Assembly (NCBI RefSeq): GCF_900156495.1
Contig: NZ_FTNT01000005.1
Coordinates: 205,126-269,125 of the forward strand
Direction: 5' to 3'
DNA: 64,000 bases
Source: Williamsia sterculiae
GTDB taxonomy: Bacteria; Actinomycetota; Actinomycetes; Mycobacteriales; Mycobacteriaceae
Of this stretch, positions 25,533-34,374 are shown piece by piece. Under the pieces are notes generated by a model. That model was not told where the DNA came from and ran no database searches. It worked only from the letters and a program-made list of their open reading frames with translations. Within the stretch, counting starts at the first letter, position 1; the number at the start of each line of letters is the position of its first letter. The translations under genes and the position numbers were made by a program.

Positions 25533-27005
25533 GTGACAGAACTCACGGAGTCTCGCGGTGACAGGGAGAAGCACGAAGACGTGGTCCCCCACGTGGTGGT
25601 CCTCTTCGGTGCGACCGGCGATCTGGCACGCCGCAAGCTGTTGCCAGGTATGTTCCACCTGTCGATTTCCAAACTCGCCCCCGACATCAGAGTCGTCGGC
25701 ACCTCGCTCGACGACATCGATACCGAGCAATTCCGGACGATCGCCAAGAAGGCGTGTCAGGAGTTCTCCAGCCGAAACCCTTCCGAGGCGGCGATCGACG
25801 AGTTCGTCGAGACCCTCACCTACGTCCAGACCGAACAGGGGCCCGACGCGCTCCGCGAGGCCGTGGTCGCCGCCTCCGACAGCCTGGGCGGGCACGCGCG
25901 GCTGTTGCACTATCTGAGTGTGCCGCCCAAGGCGGCGATGGCGGTCCTGAAGTCGCTGCACGAGGCCGACCTGGTCAAACGGTCCCGGGTGATCATGGAG
26001 AAGCCCTTCGGTACCGATCTCGAATCCGCCCGCGAACTGAACGCCTCCATCCACCGTTGGTTCAACGAGGACCAGATCTATCGGATCGACCACTTCCTGG
26101 GGAAGGAGTCCGCGCAGAACATCCTCGCCTTCCGCTTCGCCAACGGTCTCTTCGAGCCGATCTGGAACCGCAATTTCATCAACTACGTGCAGATCGATGT
26201 GCCGGAGAAGCTCACGCTCGAGGGCCGCGCGCAGTTCTACGAATCCACCGGCGCCTTCCGCGACATGGTGGTCACCCACCTGTTCCAGATCTTGGCGTTC
26301 GTCGCGATGGAGCCGCCCACGGCGCTGGCACCGGACCCGATCAGCGAGGAGAAGAACAAGGTCTTCCGCTCCATGAAGCCGCTGGACCCGCATCAGGTGG
26401 TGCGTGGGCAGTACATCGGTTACCGCGACGAGCCCGGGGTCGCCGCGGAGTCGCAGACCGAGACCTTCATCGCGTTGGAGTGTGGCATCGACAACTGGCG
26501 CTGGGCCGGCGTGCCGTTCTACCTCCGCACCGGCAAGAATCTGGAAGAGGGTCAGCGGATCATCTCGATCGCCTTCCGTGAGCCACCGAAGAGCATGTTC
26601 CCACCGGGCTCGGACGTCGGGCAGCACGGGCCCGACCACCTGACCTTCGACCTGGCCGACGTGTTCAAGGTGTCGTTGTCGTTCTACGGCAAGCGGCCGG
26701 GGCCCGGGATGAAGCTGGACAAGTTGAGCCTGCAGTTCGGGATGAGCGAGCACGAGCACGCCGGTATGGTCCTCGAGGCCTACGAACGGCTGATCCTCGA
26801 CGCGATGCGCGGCGATCGCACGCTTTTCACCACCTCGGATGGCATCGAACGGTTGTGGGAGGTGTCGGCGCCGCTGCTGGACGATCCACCCCCGGTACGG
26901 CCGTACAGCCGGGGATCGTGGGGTCCGAATTCCATTCATCAGCTGATCGCCCCGCACGCCTGGCGGCTGCCCTTCGAGCGCAGCTGGCGCGAGAAGGAGA
27001 AGTAG
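25533..27005 (+). CDS. zwf: Glucose-6-phosphate 1-dehydrogenase
   Basis: 490 residues, GTG start. NAD(P) motif [19 protein letters not shown] near the N-terminus, the active-site block [20 protein letters not shown] and substrate block [15 protein letters not shown] identify it clearly. It oxidises glucose 6-phosphate to the lactone, producing NADPH or reduced partner cofactor. In many actinobacteria zwf sits with tkt, tal and opcA; here it stands alone, so it may be a second, specialised copy. Confidence 0.95.
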   Translation: MTELTESRGDREKHEDVVPHVVVLFGATGDLARRKLLPGMFHLSISKLAPDIRVVGTSLDDIDTEQFRTIAKKACQEFSSRNPSEAAIDEFVETLTYVQTEQGPDALREAVVAASDSLGGHARLLHYLSVPPKAAMAVLKSLHEADLVKRSRVIMEKPFGTDLESARELNASIHRWFNEDQIYRIDHFLGKESAQNILAFRFANGLFEPIWNRNFINYVQIDVPEKLTLEGRAQFYESTGAFRDMVVTHLFQILAFVAMEPPTALAPDPISEEKNKVFRSMKPLDPHQVVRGQYIGYRDEPGVAAESQTETFIALECGIDNWRWAGVPFYLRTGKNLEEGQRIISIAFREPPKSMFPPGSDVGQHGPDHLTFDLADVFKVSLSFYGKRPGPGMKLDKLSLQFGMSEHEHAGMVLEAYERLILDAMRGDRTLFTTSDGIERLWEVSAPLLDDPPPVRPYSRGSWGPNSIHQLIAPHAWRLPFERSWREKEK

Positions 27006-27075
27006 GGGGAGCCCGCGGTCCGGTGGTATGCGCGTCACCACGTCGGTCGGTATGGCCGCCCGTAGTGTCGACTCC

Positions 27076-28740
27076 GTGGTGGACACGACGCATCGGCCGG
27101 TGACGATCTTCGGTCCCGACTTCCCGTTCGCCTACGACGAGTGGTTGGCCCATCCGTCCGGCATCGGGACCGTCCCCGCATCCGCGTACGGCACCGAAGT
27201 CGCGGTCATCGGCGCGGGGATGGCGGGAATGACCGCGGCCTACGAATTGATGCGCATGGGCCTACGCCCCGTGGTCTATGAACCGGACCGGATCGGTGGC
27301 CGGCTCAGGTCGGAACCGTTCGTGCCCGGCGAACCGGAGGTCGCTGAGCTGGGCGGCATGCGCTTCCCGGCCTCGTCGAGCACGTTCTTCCGGTACGTCG
27401 ACCAGTTCGGTCTGCGCACCCGGCCGTTCCCGAACCCGCTCACAGCCGCCGCGGGCAGCACTGTGCTCGACCTCAACGGCGAGACGCTGTACGCGGAAAC
27501 ACTCGATGATCTGCCGCCGATCTACCGACAGATATCCGACGCCTGGGATTCCGCGCTGGACCGCATCGCGGGGTTCGGTGCCCTGCAGGACGCGATTCGT
27601 CACCGGGACGTCGGCGAACTGAAGAACCGGTGGAACCAGTTGGTCACCGAATGGGACGACCGCAGCTTCTACGACTTCCTGGCGACCTCGAAAGAGTTCG
27701 GGGAACTGACGTTTCGGCACCGTGAACTATTCGGACAGGTCGGTTTCGGCACCGGTGGCTGGGATTCGGATTTCGGCAACTCCATGCTGGAGATCCTGCG
27801 GGTGGTGCTCACCAACTGTGACACCGACCAGCACCTGATCGTCGGAGGCTGTGAACAGGTGCCCCGGAGTCTGTGGACCGACACCCCGGCTCGCATCACG
27901 CATTGGCCTGTCGGTACCAGTCTGATGTCGCTGCACCATGGCGCGACCAAGGCCGGTGTCGCGGCCATCCGGCGCATCGACGACGATCGCATCGAGGTGG
28001 TCGATCGCTACGGTGACAGCCGCGAGTTCCGTGCGGTCATCGCCACGTGCCAGGCGTGGTTGTTGACCACCGAGATCGACTGCGACGAATCGTTGTTCTC
28101 GCAGGAGCTCTGGATGGCGCTGGACCGTACGCGATACATGCAGTCGTCCAAGACCTTCGTCATGGTCGACCGGCCGTTCTGGCGCGACCGCGATCCCGAC
28201 ACCGGACACGAGACCCTGAGCATGACATTGACGGACCGACTCACCCGGGGCACGTATCTGTTCGACAACGGGCCCAACCGTCCGGGGGTGATCTGCCTGA
28301 GCTACAGCTGGATGAGCGACTCGCTCAAGATGTTGCCGCACTCGGTGGACCGCCGGGTGGACCTCGCCCTCGCGGCGCTGCGGAAGATCTATCCGGACGT
28401 CGACATCGCAGGTCATATCGTGGGGAAGCCGATCACGGTCTCGTGGGAGGACGACCCACACTTCCTGGGTGCGTTCAAAGGTGCGCTGCCAGGACACTAT
28501 CGGTACAACACTCGCATGTACGGGCACTTTGTACAGGACTCACTGCCACCCGCGGAGCGGGGGATCTTCATCGCCGGTGACGATGTGTCGTTCATGCCCG
28601 CCTGGGTGGAAGGGGCCGTGCAGACCGGACTGAACGCCGTCTGGGGAGTGATGCGCCATGTCGGTGGCGCCACCCATCCCGACAACCCAGGCCCCGGCGA
28701 CCGCTATCCGGACATCGGCCCCCTCGACATCGGATTGTGA
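27076..28740 (+). CDS. davB: L-lysine 2-monooxygenase
   Basis: About 554 residues from GTG (VVDTTHRPVTIFGPDF); ATGs at 27028 and 27052 are alternatives. The GTG is favoured because TAGTGT ends 7 bases before it and the length then fits the about 560-residue Pseudomonas DavB. The FAD motif is AVIGAGMAGMTAAYELMRMG, followed by GGRLRSEPFVPG and ELGGMRFPASSS. Long stretches (FGQVGFGTGGWDSDF, TLTDRLTRGTYLFDNG, GHYRYNTRMYGHF) match DavB closely. It converts lysine to 5-aminopentanamide with O2. Overlaps davA, its partner. Confidence 0.9.
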   Translation: MVDTTHRPVTIFGPDFPFAYDEWLAHPSGIGTVPASAYGTEVAVIGAGMAGMTAAYELMRMGLRPVVYEPDRIGGRLRSEPFVPGEPEVAELGGMRFPASSSTFFRYVDQFGLRTRPFPNPLTAAAGSTVLDLNGETLYAETLDDLPPIYRQISDAWDSALDRIAGFGALQDAIRHRDVGELKNRWNQLVTEWDDRSFYDFLATSKEFGELTFRHRELFGQVGFGTGGWDSDFGNSMLEILRVVLTNCDTDQHLIVGGCEQVPRSLWTDTPARITHWPVGTSLMSLHHGATKAGVAAIRRIDDDRIEVVDRYGDSREFRAVIATCQAWLLTTEIDCDESLFSQELWMALDRTRYMQSSKTFVMVDRPFWRDRDPDTGHETLSMTLTDRLTRGTYLFDNGPNRPGVICLSYSWMSDSLKMLPHSVDRRVDLALAALRKIYPDVDIAGHIVGKPITVSWEDDPHFLGAFKGALPGHYRYNTRMYGHFVQDSLPPAERGIFIAGDDVSFMPAWVEGAVQTGLNAVWGVMRHVGGATHPDNPGPGDRYPDIGPLDIGL

Positions 28741-29552
28741 GCATGCCGATGGATGCGATGCAGCAGCTCCGGATCGCGCTGTGGCAGTGCCAACCGCGCA
28801 CCGATGACGTCCCGCGCGCGATCGCGGACCTCGCCGACCGGGCGAGCGTCGCAGCGGCCGAGGGTGCCCGCCTGCTGATCTGTCCGGAGATGTATCTGTC
28901 CGGCTACCACATCGACTCAGCGACGGCTCGTCGCCTGGCCCAGCCGGCCGACGGTGAGTGGGCGCGGCAAATCGGTGCCGTCGCCCGGGATACGAACATC
29001 GCGCTGCTGTACGGATTCCCGGAGCTCGCCGGGGACGGGACGGTGTACAACGCCGTGCGGTTGGTCGGCAACAACGGCGTCACGGTGGCGGTGCACCGCA
29101 AGACCCACCTGTTCGGTGAGATCGACAGGGCGGCGGTCACCGCATCCGACCGGCGCCCCACGGTGTTCCACTTCGAGGGGTGGCGATTGGCGCTGCTGAT
29201 CTGTTACGAGGTGGAGTTCCCGGAGGTGGTGCGTCGGCTGGCGGTCGCAGGCGCCGACCTCGTCTGTGTACCGACGGCCAACATGCCGGACTATGACGCG
29301 GTCCAGCGGGTGTTGATCCCCGCGAGGGCGTTCGAGAACCAGGTGTACGTCGCCTATGCGAACTTCTGCGGCACCGAGCGAGGACTGGACTACGGCGGCC
29401 TGAGCCTGATCGCCGGGCCGTCGGGTGCGACGGTGGTGGAGGCGGGCACCGCCGAAGGCATGATCGTCGGCGACCTGGACAAGGCGGCGCTGCGGCGATC
29501 GCGACACATGAATCCCTATCTCGCCGAACGGCGCCCGGAACTCTACGACTGA
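28737..29552 (+). CDS. davA: 5-aminopentanamidase (delta-aminovaleramidase)
   Basis: 271 residues of the nitrilase/carbon-nitrogen hydrolase superfamily. The Glu-Lys-Cys triad is visible: Glu51 (ICPEMYLSGY), Lys122 (HRKTHLFGE) and Cys156 (LLICYEVEFPE), and VPTANMPDYD is characteristic of DavA. It hydrolyses 5-aminopentanamide to 5-aminovalerate and ammonia. GTG start overlaps the davB TGA, so the two are coupled. Later steps (davT, davD) are not adjacent; a semialdehyde dehydrogenase lies at 56930-58303. Confidence 0.9.
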   Translation: MSMPMDAMQQLRIALWQCQPRTDDVPRAIADLADRASVAAAEGARLLICPEMYLSGYHIDSATARRLAQPADGEWARQIGAVARDTNIALLYGFPELAGDGTVYNAVRLVGNNGVTVAVHRKTHLFGEIDRAAVTASDRRPTVFHFEGWRLALLICYEVEFPEVVRRLAVAGADLVCVPTANMPDYDAVQRVLIPARAFENQVYVAYANFCGTERGLDYGGLSLIAGPSGATVVEAGTAEGMIVGDLDKAALRRSRHMNPYLAERRPELYD

Positions 29553-29559
29553 GTTCCGC

Positions 29560-30570
29560 TCACGGTTGACTGTTCAGGCGAGCGACGACCTGGTCGATTC
29601 CGTACGGGATGCTGATGATCGAATTGAAGGCCAACGCCGCACCGATCGGCGGTTCGGCCTCGAAGGGCAGGAAAGTCGCGCAGTTGGTCCGGGCCACCTT
29701 CAGGGTCCGGAACAGAGTGTTCTCCCGGACCTGTTGCTCCGTCTGGTCACCGGTGTCGATCAGGAAGATCACGCGATCGGCGTCGATGGTGTCGAGTCGC
29801 TCGGTGCTGACGTTCTTGACGTCGCCCCCGGGATTGAACGCACGCACCGCGGGGAAGACGGTGAAGCCGAGTCCCTCGGTGAACTGCAACTTGGGGTCAC
29901 CCGCCCCGAAGACCGCCCACTCGTCGACCTTGGCCGGTTCGACCACTGCGACCGTCTGTCCCTTCCACTGCGGATGCGCGTCCCGTGCGGTGGTGAACTC
30001 TGCCTGCACGGCGGCGATCGCCCTGTCGGCCTGCGCCCGCCGACCGAGGGCATCACCGGCCAACTGGGTGATCACCGTCCACGGTGCGGCGAAGTCCGCG
30101 TGTCCTACGGGTTGCGCCACCGTGGCGGCGATGCCGGACAGCTTGTCGTAGTCGGCCTTCGTCATCCCCGAGTACATGCCGAGGATCAGGTCGGGTTCGA
30201 GCGAGGCGATCTTGCCGAAGTTGTACGTGTCGCGCTCGCCGACAATGGTCGGCTGCTGACCAGCCCAGATCGATGCCTCCCATGGCCACTTGCCGTACGG
30301 CCGCTCGCCGAAGAAGTCGACGACTCCGACAGGTTTGACGCCGAGACCCAGTACCGGTTCCTGATCGGTGTACCCCAGCGTGACCACGCGCCGCGGATTC
30401 GCGGGGACCTCGGTGCTGCCGTACTTGTGGGTGACCCTTGCCGGTGCCACCGATGACGAGGCGGGTGACGAGGAGTCGGCGCGGCCGCAACCGGCCACAC
30501 CCAGCGCCCCGAGGCTTCCGAGCCCGGCCAGCAGGAAGTGTCGACGGGTCAGGCCGGGGAGGTGAGGCAC
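29560..30570 (-). CDS. Iron-siderophore ABC transporter substrate-binding lipoprotein
   Basis: 336 residues, GTG start with GGAG 7 bases before. The N-terminus has both a twin-arginine motif (TRRHFLLAG) and a lipobox (VAGC), so it may be Tat-exported and lipidated. The body is a FecB/FepB type-III binding fold: PANPRRVVTLGYTDQEPVLGLGV, KIASLEPDLILGMYSGM and a C-terminal lobe. It would bind a ferric siderophore at the cell surface. An IdeR-like box is 25 bases upstream. No permease gene is adjacent; the divergent ABC pair is an exporter type. Confidence 0.88.
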   Translation of the reverse strand: MPHLPGLTRRHFLLAGLGSLGALGVAGCGRADSSSPASSSVAPARVTHKYGSTEVPANPRRVVTLGYTDQEPVLGLGVKPVGVVDFFGERPYGKWPWEASIWAGQQPTIVGERDTYNFGKIASLEPDLILGMYSGMTKADYDKLSGIAATVAQPVGHADFAAPWTVITQLAGDALGRRAQADRAIAAVQAEFTTARDAHPQWKGQTVAVVEPAKVDEWAVFGAGDPKLQFTEGLGFTVFPAVRAFNPGGDVKNVSTERLDTIDADRVIFLIDTGDQTEQQVRENTLFRTLKVARTNCATFLPFEAEPPIGAALAFNSIISIPYGIDQVVARLNSQP

Positions 30571-30594
30571 GGGAGAACTCCGATCACGTGTGGG

Positions 30595-30613
30595 TCAGGT
30601 ATGGCTAACCATA
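30595..30613. promoter_or_regulatory. IdeR/DtxR-like iron box
   Basis: TCAGGTATGGCTAACCATA agrees with the 19-base IdeR consensus TTAGGTTAGGCTAACCTAA at 14 positions, including the central GGCTAACC. It overlaps the likely -10 region of the siderophore-binding gene and could also affect the divergent ABC operon 98 bases away. Confidence 0.65.
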
Positions 30614-30710
30614 GTCATGAGGGCGGTGTGCGTCCTCGACTCGGGGATCCCACAAAAATCACGACGACACCACCCGCGACGAGTTGTTACCGTCACCCGG
30701 TGACCATCGA

Positions 30711-32444
30711 ATGTTGACCCACCTGCTGCGGTCGTACCTGGGGCGTCACCGTCGGCAGCTGGCCGCGGTGATCGTTCTGCAGTTCGTTGCCACGTTGGCC
30801 ATGTTGTTCCTGCCAACTCTGAACGCGGACATCATCGACCGCGGGGTGGCCCGCGGTGACACACACCGCATCCTCACCACGGGCGGCTGGATGCTGGCGG
30901 TGAGCGTGGTTCAGGTGGTCTGCACCATCGCGTCGCTGTACTTCGGTTCCCGGGCGGCGATGGGGACGGGCCGCGACATCCGACACGATCTGCTGCACCG
31001 AGTCGACTCGTTCTCGGCGCGCGAGGTCGGAACCTTCGGCGCCGCATCGCTGATCACCCGCACCACCAACGACGTGCAGCAGGTGCAGATGCTGGGTGTG
31101 ATGGCGGCGACCATCCTGGTGGCCGCACCGATCATGTGTATCGGCGGGGTGGTGATGGGTGTCTATGTCGGCGCGGGTCTGGCCTGGGTGCTGGTGATCG
31201 CGGTACCCGTCCTCGCCGGGACGATGGCGCTGATCATCGCGCGGATGATCCCGGGATTCCGCGCGATGCAGGTACGCATCGACACGGTGAACCGCATCAT
31301 GCGCGAGCAGATCACCGGTATCCGCGTGGTCCGCGCCTTTGTCCGAGAGCGCTACGAGCGCAGTCGCTTCGCCGCTGCGAACGACGACCTCACCGCCGCG
31401 TCGCTGCGGGTGGGTCGAATGGTCGCGCTGATGTTCCCGGCGGTCATGTTGATCAGCAACCTGACCATCGCCGCCATCGTCTGGTTCGGCGGACACCGGA
31501 TCGACCAGGGAAATCTGGAGATCGGCGTTCTCACGGCGATGATCTCCTACGTCATGCAGATCCTGATGGCGGTGATGATGGCGTCGTTCCTGGCCATGAT
31601 GGCGCCGCGGGCCAGCGTGTGCGCCGAGCGCATCTGTCAGGTGCTCGACACCGAGACCTCGGTGGGCGCGCCGGAACAACCCAGGAGTTTCGTCAGCGAT
31701 CCGGGCACCGTCGAGCTACGGGCGGCGGAGTTCCGGTATCCGGGTGCTGATCGGCCGGTGCTCTGCGACGTCACCTTCGACACCCGACCTGGGACCACCA
31801 CCGCGATCGTCGGCTCCACGGGCGCGGGGAAGACCACGCTGCTCAGCCTGATCCCACGATTGATCGACACCACCTCGGGATCGGTGCTGGTGGGGGGCAC
31901 CGACGTCCGCGACCTCGATCCCGACGACCTGCGCGGGGTGATCGGGCTGGTCCCGCAGAAGCCGTACCTGTTCTCCGGCACCATCGCGACCAACATGCGC
32001 TTCGGTCGTTCGGATGCGACCGATGACGACATCTGGGCCGCATTGACCATCGCCCAGGCGGCCGACTTCGTCCGGGCGATGCCAGACGGTCTGAACACCG
32101 CGGTGTCGCAGGGCGGGACCACCGTCTCCGGTGGACAGCGGCAGCGGCTCGCCATCGCCCGCGCGTTGATCAGACGACCGAAGGTGTATCTGTTCGACGA
32201 CTCGTTCTCCGCGCTCGACCTCGGCACCGACGCCCGGTTGCGGGCGGCGTTGCGACCCGCCACCCGAGACGCCTGCGTGATCATCGTCGCTCAGCGCATC
32301 TCGACCATCGTCGACGCCGACCAGATCGTGGTGCTGGATCAGGGTCGGGTGGTCGACGTGGGCACCCACGAGGAACTGCTCGACACCTGTCCCACCTACA
32401 CCGAGATCGCCCGGTCGCAGCTCTCGGCGGAGGTGCCGTCATGA
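30711..32444 (+). CDS. ABC exporter half-transporter, degenerate nucleotide site (Rv1273c-like)
   Basis: 577 residues: six-helix exporter domain (1-310) followed by an ATPase domain. Walker A GSTGAGKTT, signature VSGGQRQRLAIARAL, but the Walker B end reads VYLFDDSFSALD, with Asp in place of the catalytic Glu. The switch His is also altered (IVAQRIST). This is the pattern of the non-hydrolysing half of heterodimeric exporters. The next gene overlaps by 4 bp and supplies the competent half. Overall arrangement resembles Mycobacterium Rv1273c-Rv1272c; substrate unsettled (lipid, drug or siderophore). Confidence 0.88.
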   Translation: MLTHLLRSYLGRHRRQLAAVIVLQFVATLAMLFLPTLNADIIDRGVARGDTHRILTTGGWMLAVSVVQVVCTIASLYFGSRAAMGTGRDIRHDLLHRVDSFSAREVGTFGAASLITRTTNDVQQVQMLGVMAATILVAAPIMCIGGVVMGVYVGAGLAWVLVIAVPVLAGTMALIIARMIPGFRAMQVRIDTVNRIMREQITGIRVVRAFVRERYERSRFAAANDDLTAASLRVGRMVALMFPAVMLISNLTIAAIVWFGGHRIDQGNLEIGVLTAMISYVMQILMAVMMASFLAMMAPRASVCAERICQVLDTETSVGAPEQPRSFVSDPGTVELRAAEFRYPGADRPVLCDVTFDTRPGTTTAIVGSTGAGKTTLLSLIPRLIDTTSGSVLVGGTDVRDLDPDDLRGVIGLVPQKPYLFSGTIATNMRFGRSDATDDDIWAALTIAQAADFVRAMPDGLNTAVSQGGTTVSGGQRQRLAIARALIRRPKVYLFDDSFSALDLGTDARLRAALRPATRDACVIIVAQRISTIVDADQIVVLDQGRVVDVGTHEELLDTCPTYTEIARSQLSAEVPS

Positions 32445-34360
32445 CCCGACCCGGCGCGATTCCGGGCGGACCGGACCAGAAGCCGAAGGACTTCGGACCC
32501 GCGCTGCGCAGACTGTTGGCCATTCTCGGTCGCCGACGATGGGTGCTCGGCGGGGTGCTGCTCTCGGCGGTGGGGTCGGTGGTGCTCAATGCGCTGGCCC
32601 CGCGGATCCTGGGGCACGCCACCGATCTGATCTTCGCCGGCGTCATCGGCTCCCGGCTGCCCGCGGGCATCAGCCGAGCCGACGCCGCGGCAGGGTTACG
32701 AGCGCGTGGGGACAGCACCTACGCCGATCTGGTGGGGTCGATGACGCATCTGACCCCGGGTCGAGGTGTGGACTTCGCCGCGGTCGGCAATGTGCTGATG
32801 ACGGTGGTGCTGCTGTATGCGGGGTCGTCGGCGTTGGCCTGGTTGATGGGTTTCCTCCTCAACACGCTGACCCAGCGCACGGTGCAGTCGCTGCGCACCG
32901 ACGTGGAGGCGAAGGTGCACCGTCTGCCGCTCAGCTACTTCGACGGTTCGCAGCGCGGTGACCTGCTGTCGCGGGTCACCAACGACCTCGACAACGTGTC
33001 GCAGAGCATGCAGCAGACGGTCAACCAGTTCCTCAACTCGGTGCTCATGGTGATCGCCATTCTCGCCGTGATGCTGTGGATATCGCCGCTTCTGTCGTTG
33101 GTGGCGGTGGCCACCGTACCGCTGGCGTTCCTGGCGACCGCATTCATCGCCAAACGGTCCAAGCCGCACTTCATCTCCCAGTGGTCGTCCACCGGCTCGC
33201 TGAATGCTCAGGTGGAGGAGGCGTTCACCGGACACGAGTTGATCAAGGTGTACGGCCGCAGAGACGAAGTGGAGGCGCGGTTTGACGAACGCAACGCCGC
33301 ACTCTTCGAATCCAGTTGGCGCGCACAGTTCATCTCCGGCACCATCATGCCGTTCATCATGTTCCTCGGGAACCTGAACTACGTGGCCGTCGCGGTGGTC
33401 GGTGGTCTGCGGGTGGCGTCGGGGTCGCTGACCCTCGGTGAGGTGCAGGCGTTCATCCAGTACTCCAGGCAGTTCACCCAGCCGCTCACCCAGCTCGGTT
33501 CGATGTTCAACCTGATGCAGAGCGGGGTCGCCTCCGCGGAGCGCATCTTCGACATCCTCGACGCCGAGGAGGAGGTTCCCGATCCCGCCGATGCGGCGAG
33601 TCCGGCAGAAGACCACGGTCGCATCGTGTTCGACGACGTCTCCTTCCGCTATCTTCCCGATAGGCCGCTGATCGACAGCCTCTCGCTCGTCGCCGAACCC
33701 GGCCACATGGTCGCGATCGTCGGACCGACCGGCGCAGGCAAGACCACGTTGGTGAACCTGATCATGCGGTTCTACGACGTGGACGCCGGTGTCATCGCGC
33801 TCGACGGCGTGGACACGGGACGGATGACCCGTGACGACCTGCGTGAGCGCACCGGGATGGTGCTGCAGGACTCATGGCTGTTCGGCGGGACGATCCGCGA
33901 GAACATCGCCTACGGCGATCCGGACGCCTCCGAGGACGAGGTGATCGAGGCGGCCCGGGTGAGCCACGTCGATCATTTCGTGCGGATCCTGCCCGACGGA
34001 TACGACACGGTGATCGACGACGAGGGCGGCGGGGTCAGCGCAGGCGAGAAACAGCTCATCACCATCGCCCGCGCGTTCCTGGCCAAACCGACCATCCTCA
34101 TCCTCGATGAGGCCACCAGCTCGGTGGACACCCGAACCGAGTTGTTGATCCAACAGGCGATGGCGAACCTGCGCACCGATCGGACCAGTTTCGTGATCGC
34201 GCATCGGCTCTCGACCGTCCGCGACGCCGACACCATCCTGGTGATGGAGGAGGGTCGCATCGTCGAGCAGGGTTCTCACGACGAACTGCTCACTGCTCGA
34301 GGTGCATATCACCGCCTGTACAACAGCCAGTTCGCCGGCGCGGTGGGCGGCTCCGACTGA
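32441..34360 (+). CDS. ABC exporter half-transporter, competent nucleotide site (Rv1272c-like)
   Basis: 639 residues: exporter transmembrane domain with an extra extracytoplasmic loop (about residues 65-110) and ATPase domain. Walker A GPTGAGKTT, Walker B TILILDEATSSVD with the catalytic Glu, switch IAHRLST. Its own signature is atypical, VSAGEKQLITIARAF (SAGEK for SGGQ), which would face the partner's Walker A. Together the pair has one canonical and one degenerate ATP site. Overlaps the partner gene (ATGA). Confidence 0.88.
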   Translation: MTRPGAIPGGPDQKPKDFGPALRRLLAILGRRRWVLGGVLLSAVGSVVLNALAPRILGHATDLIFAGVIGSRLPAGISRADAAAGLRARGDSTYADLVGSMTHLTPGRGVDFAAVGNVLMTVVLLYAGSSALAWLMGFLLNTLTQRTVQSLRTDVEAKVHRLPLSYFDGSQRGDLLSRVTNDLDNVSQSMQQTVNQFLNSVLMVIAILAVMLWISPLLSLVAVATVPLAFLATAFIAKRSKPHFISQWSSTGSLNAQVEEAFTGHELIKVYGRRDEVEARFDERNAALFESSWRAQFISGTIMPFIMFLGNLNYVAVAVVGGLRVASGSLTLGEVQAFIQYSRQFTQPLTQLGSMFNLMQSGVASAERIFDILDAEEEVPDPADAASPAEDHGRIVFDDVSFRYLPDRPLIDSLSLVAEPGHMVAIVGPTGAGKTTLVNLIMRFYDVDAGVIALDGVDTGRMTRDDLRERTGMVLQDSWLFGGTIRENIAYGDPDASEDEVIEAARVSHVDHFVRILPDGYDTVIDDEGGGVSAGEKQLITIARAFLAKPTILILDEATSSVDTRTELLIQQAMANLRTDRTSFVIAHRLSTVRDADTILVMEEGRIVEQGSHDELLTARGAYHRLYNSQFAGAVGGSD

Positions 34361-34362
34361 GC

Positions 34363-34368
34363 TATCCT
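34363..34368 (+). promoter_or_regulatory. -10 element of the DUF2127 gene
   Basis: TATCCT ends 6 bases before the ATG at 34375, giving a leaderless transcript that begins right after the ABC operon. Confidence 0.4.
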
Positions 34369-34374
34369 GCCGGG

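Noticed and set aside
24621..27086. 821-codon minus-strand open frame
   Set aside because: Only the last 139 codons are the Ddn-like protein; the rest is antisense to zwf and davB.
27076..29552. Auxin-type tryptophan monooxygenase and indoleacetamide hydrolase
   Set aside because: The same enzyme types, but the detailed motifs match DavB and DavA of lysine degradation better.
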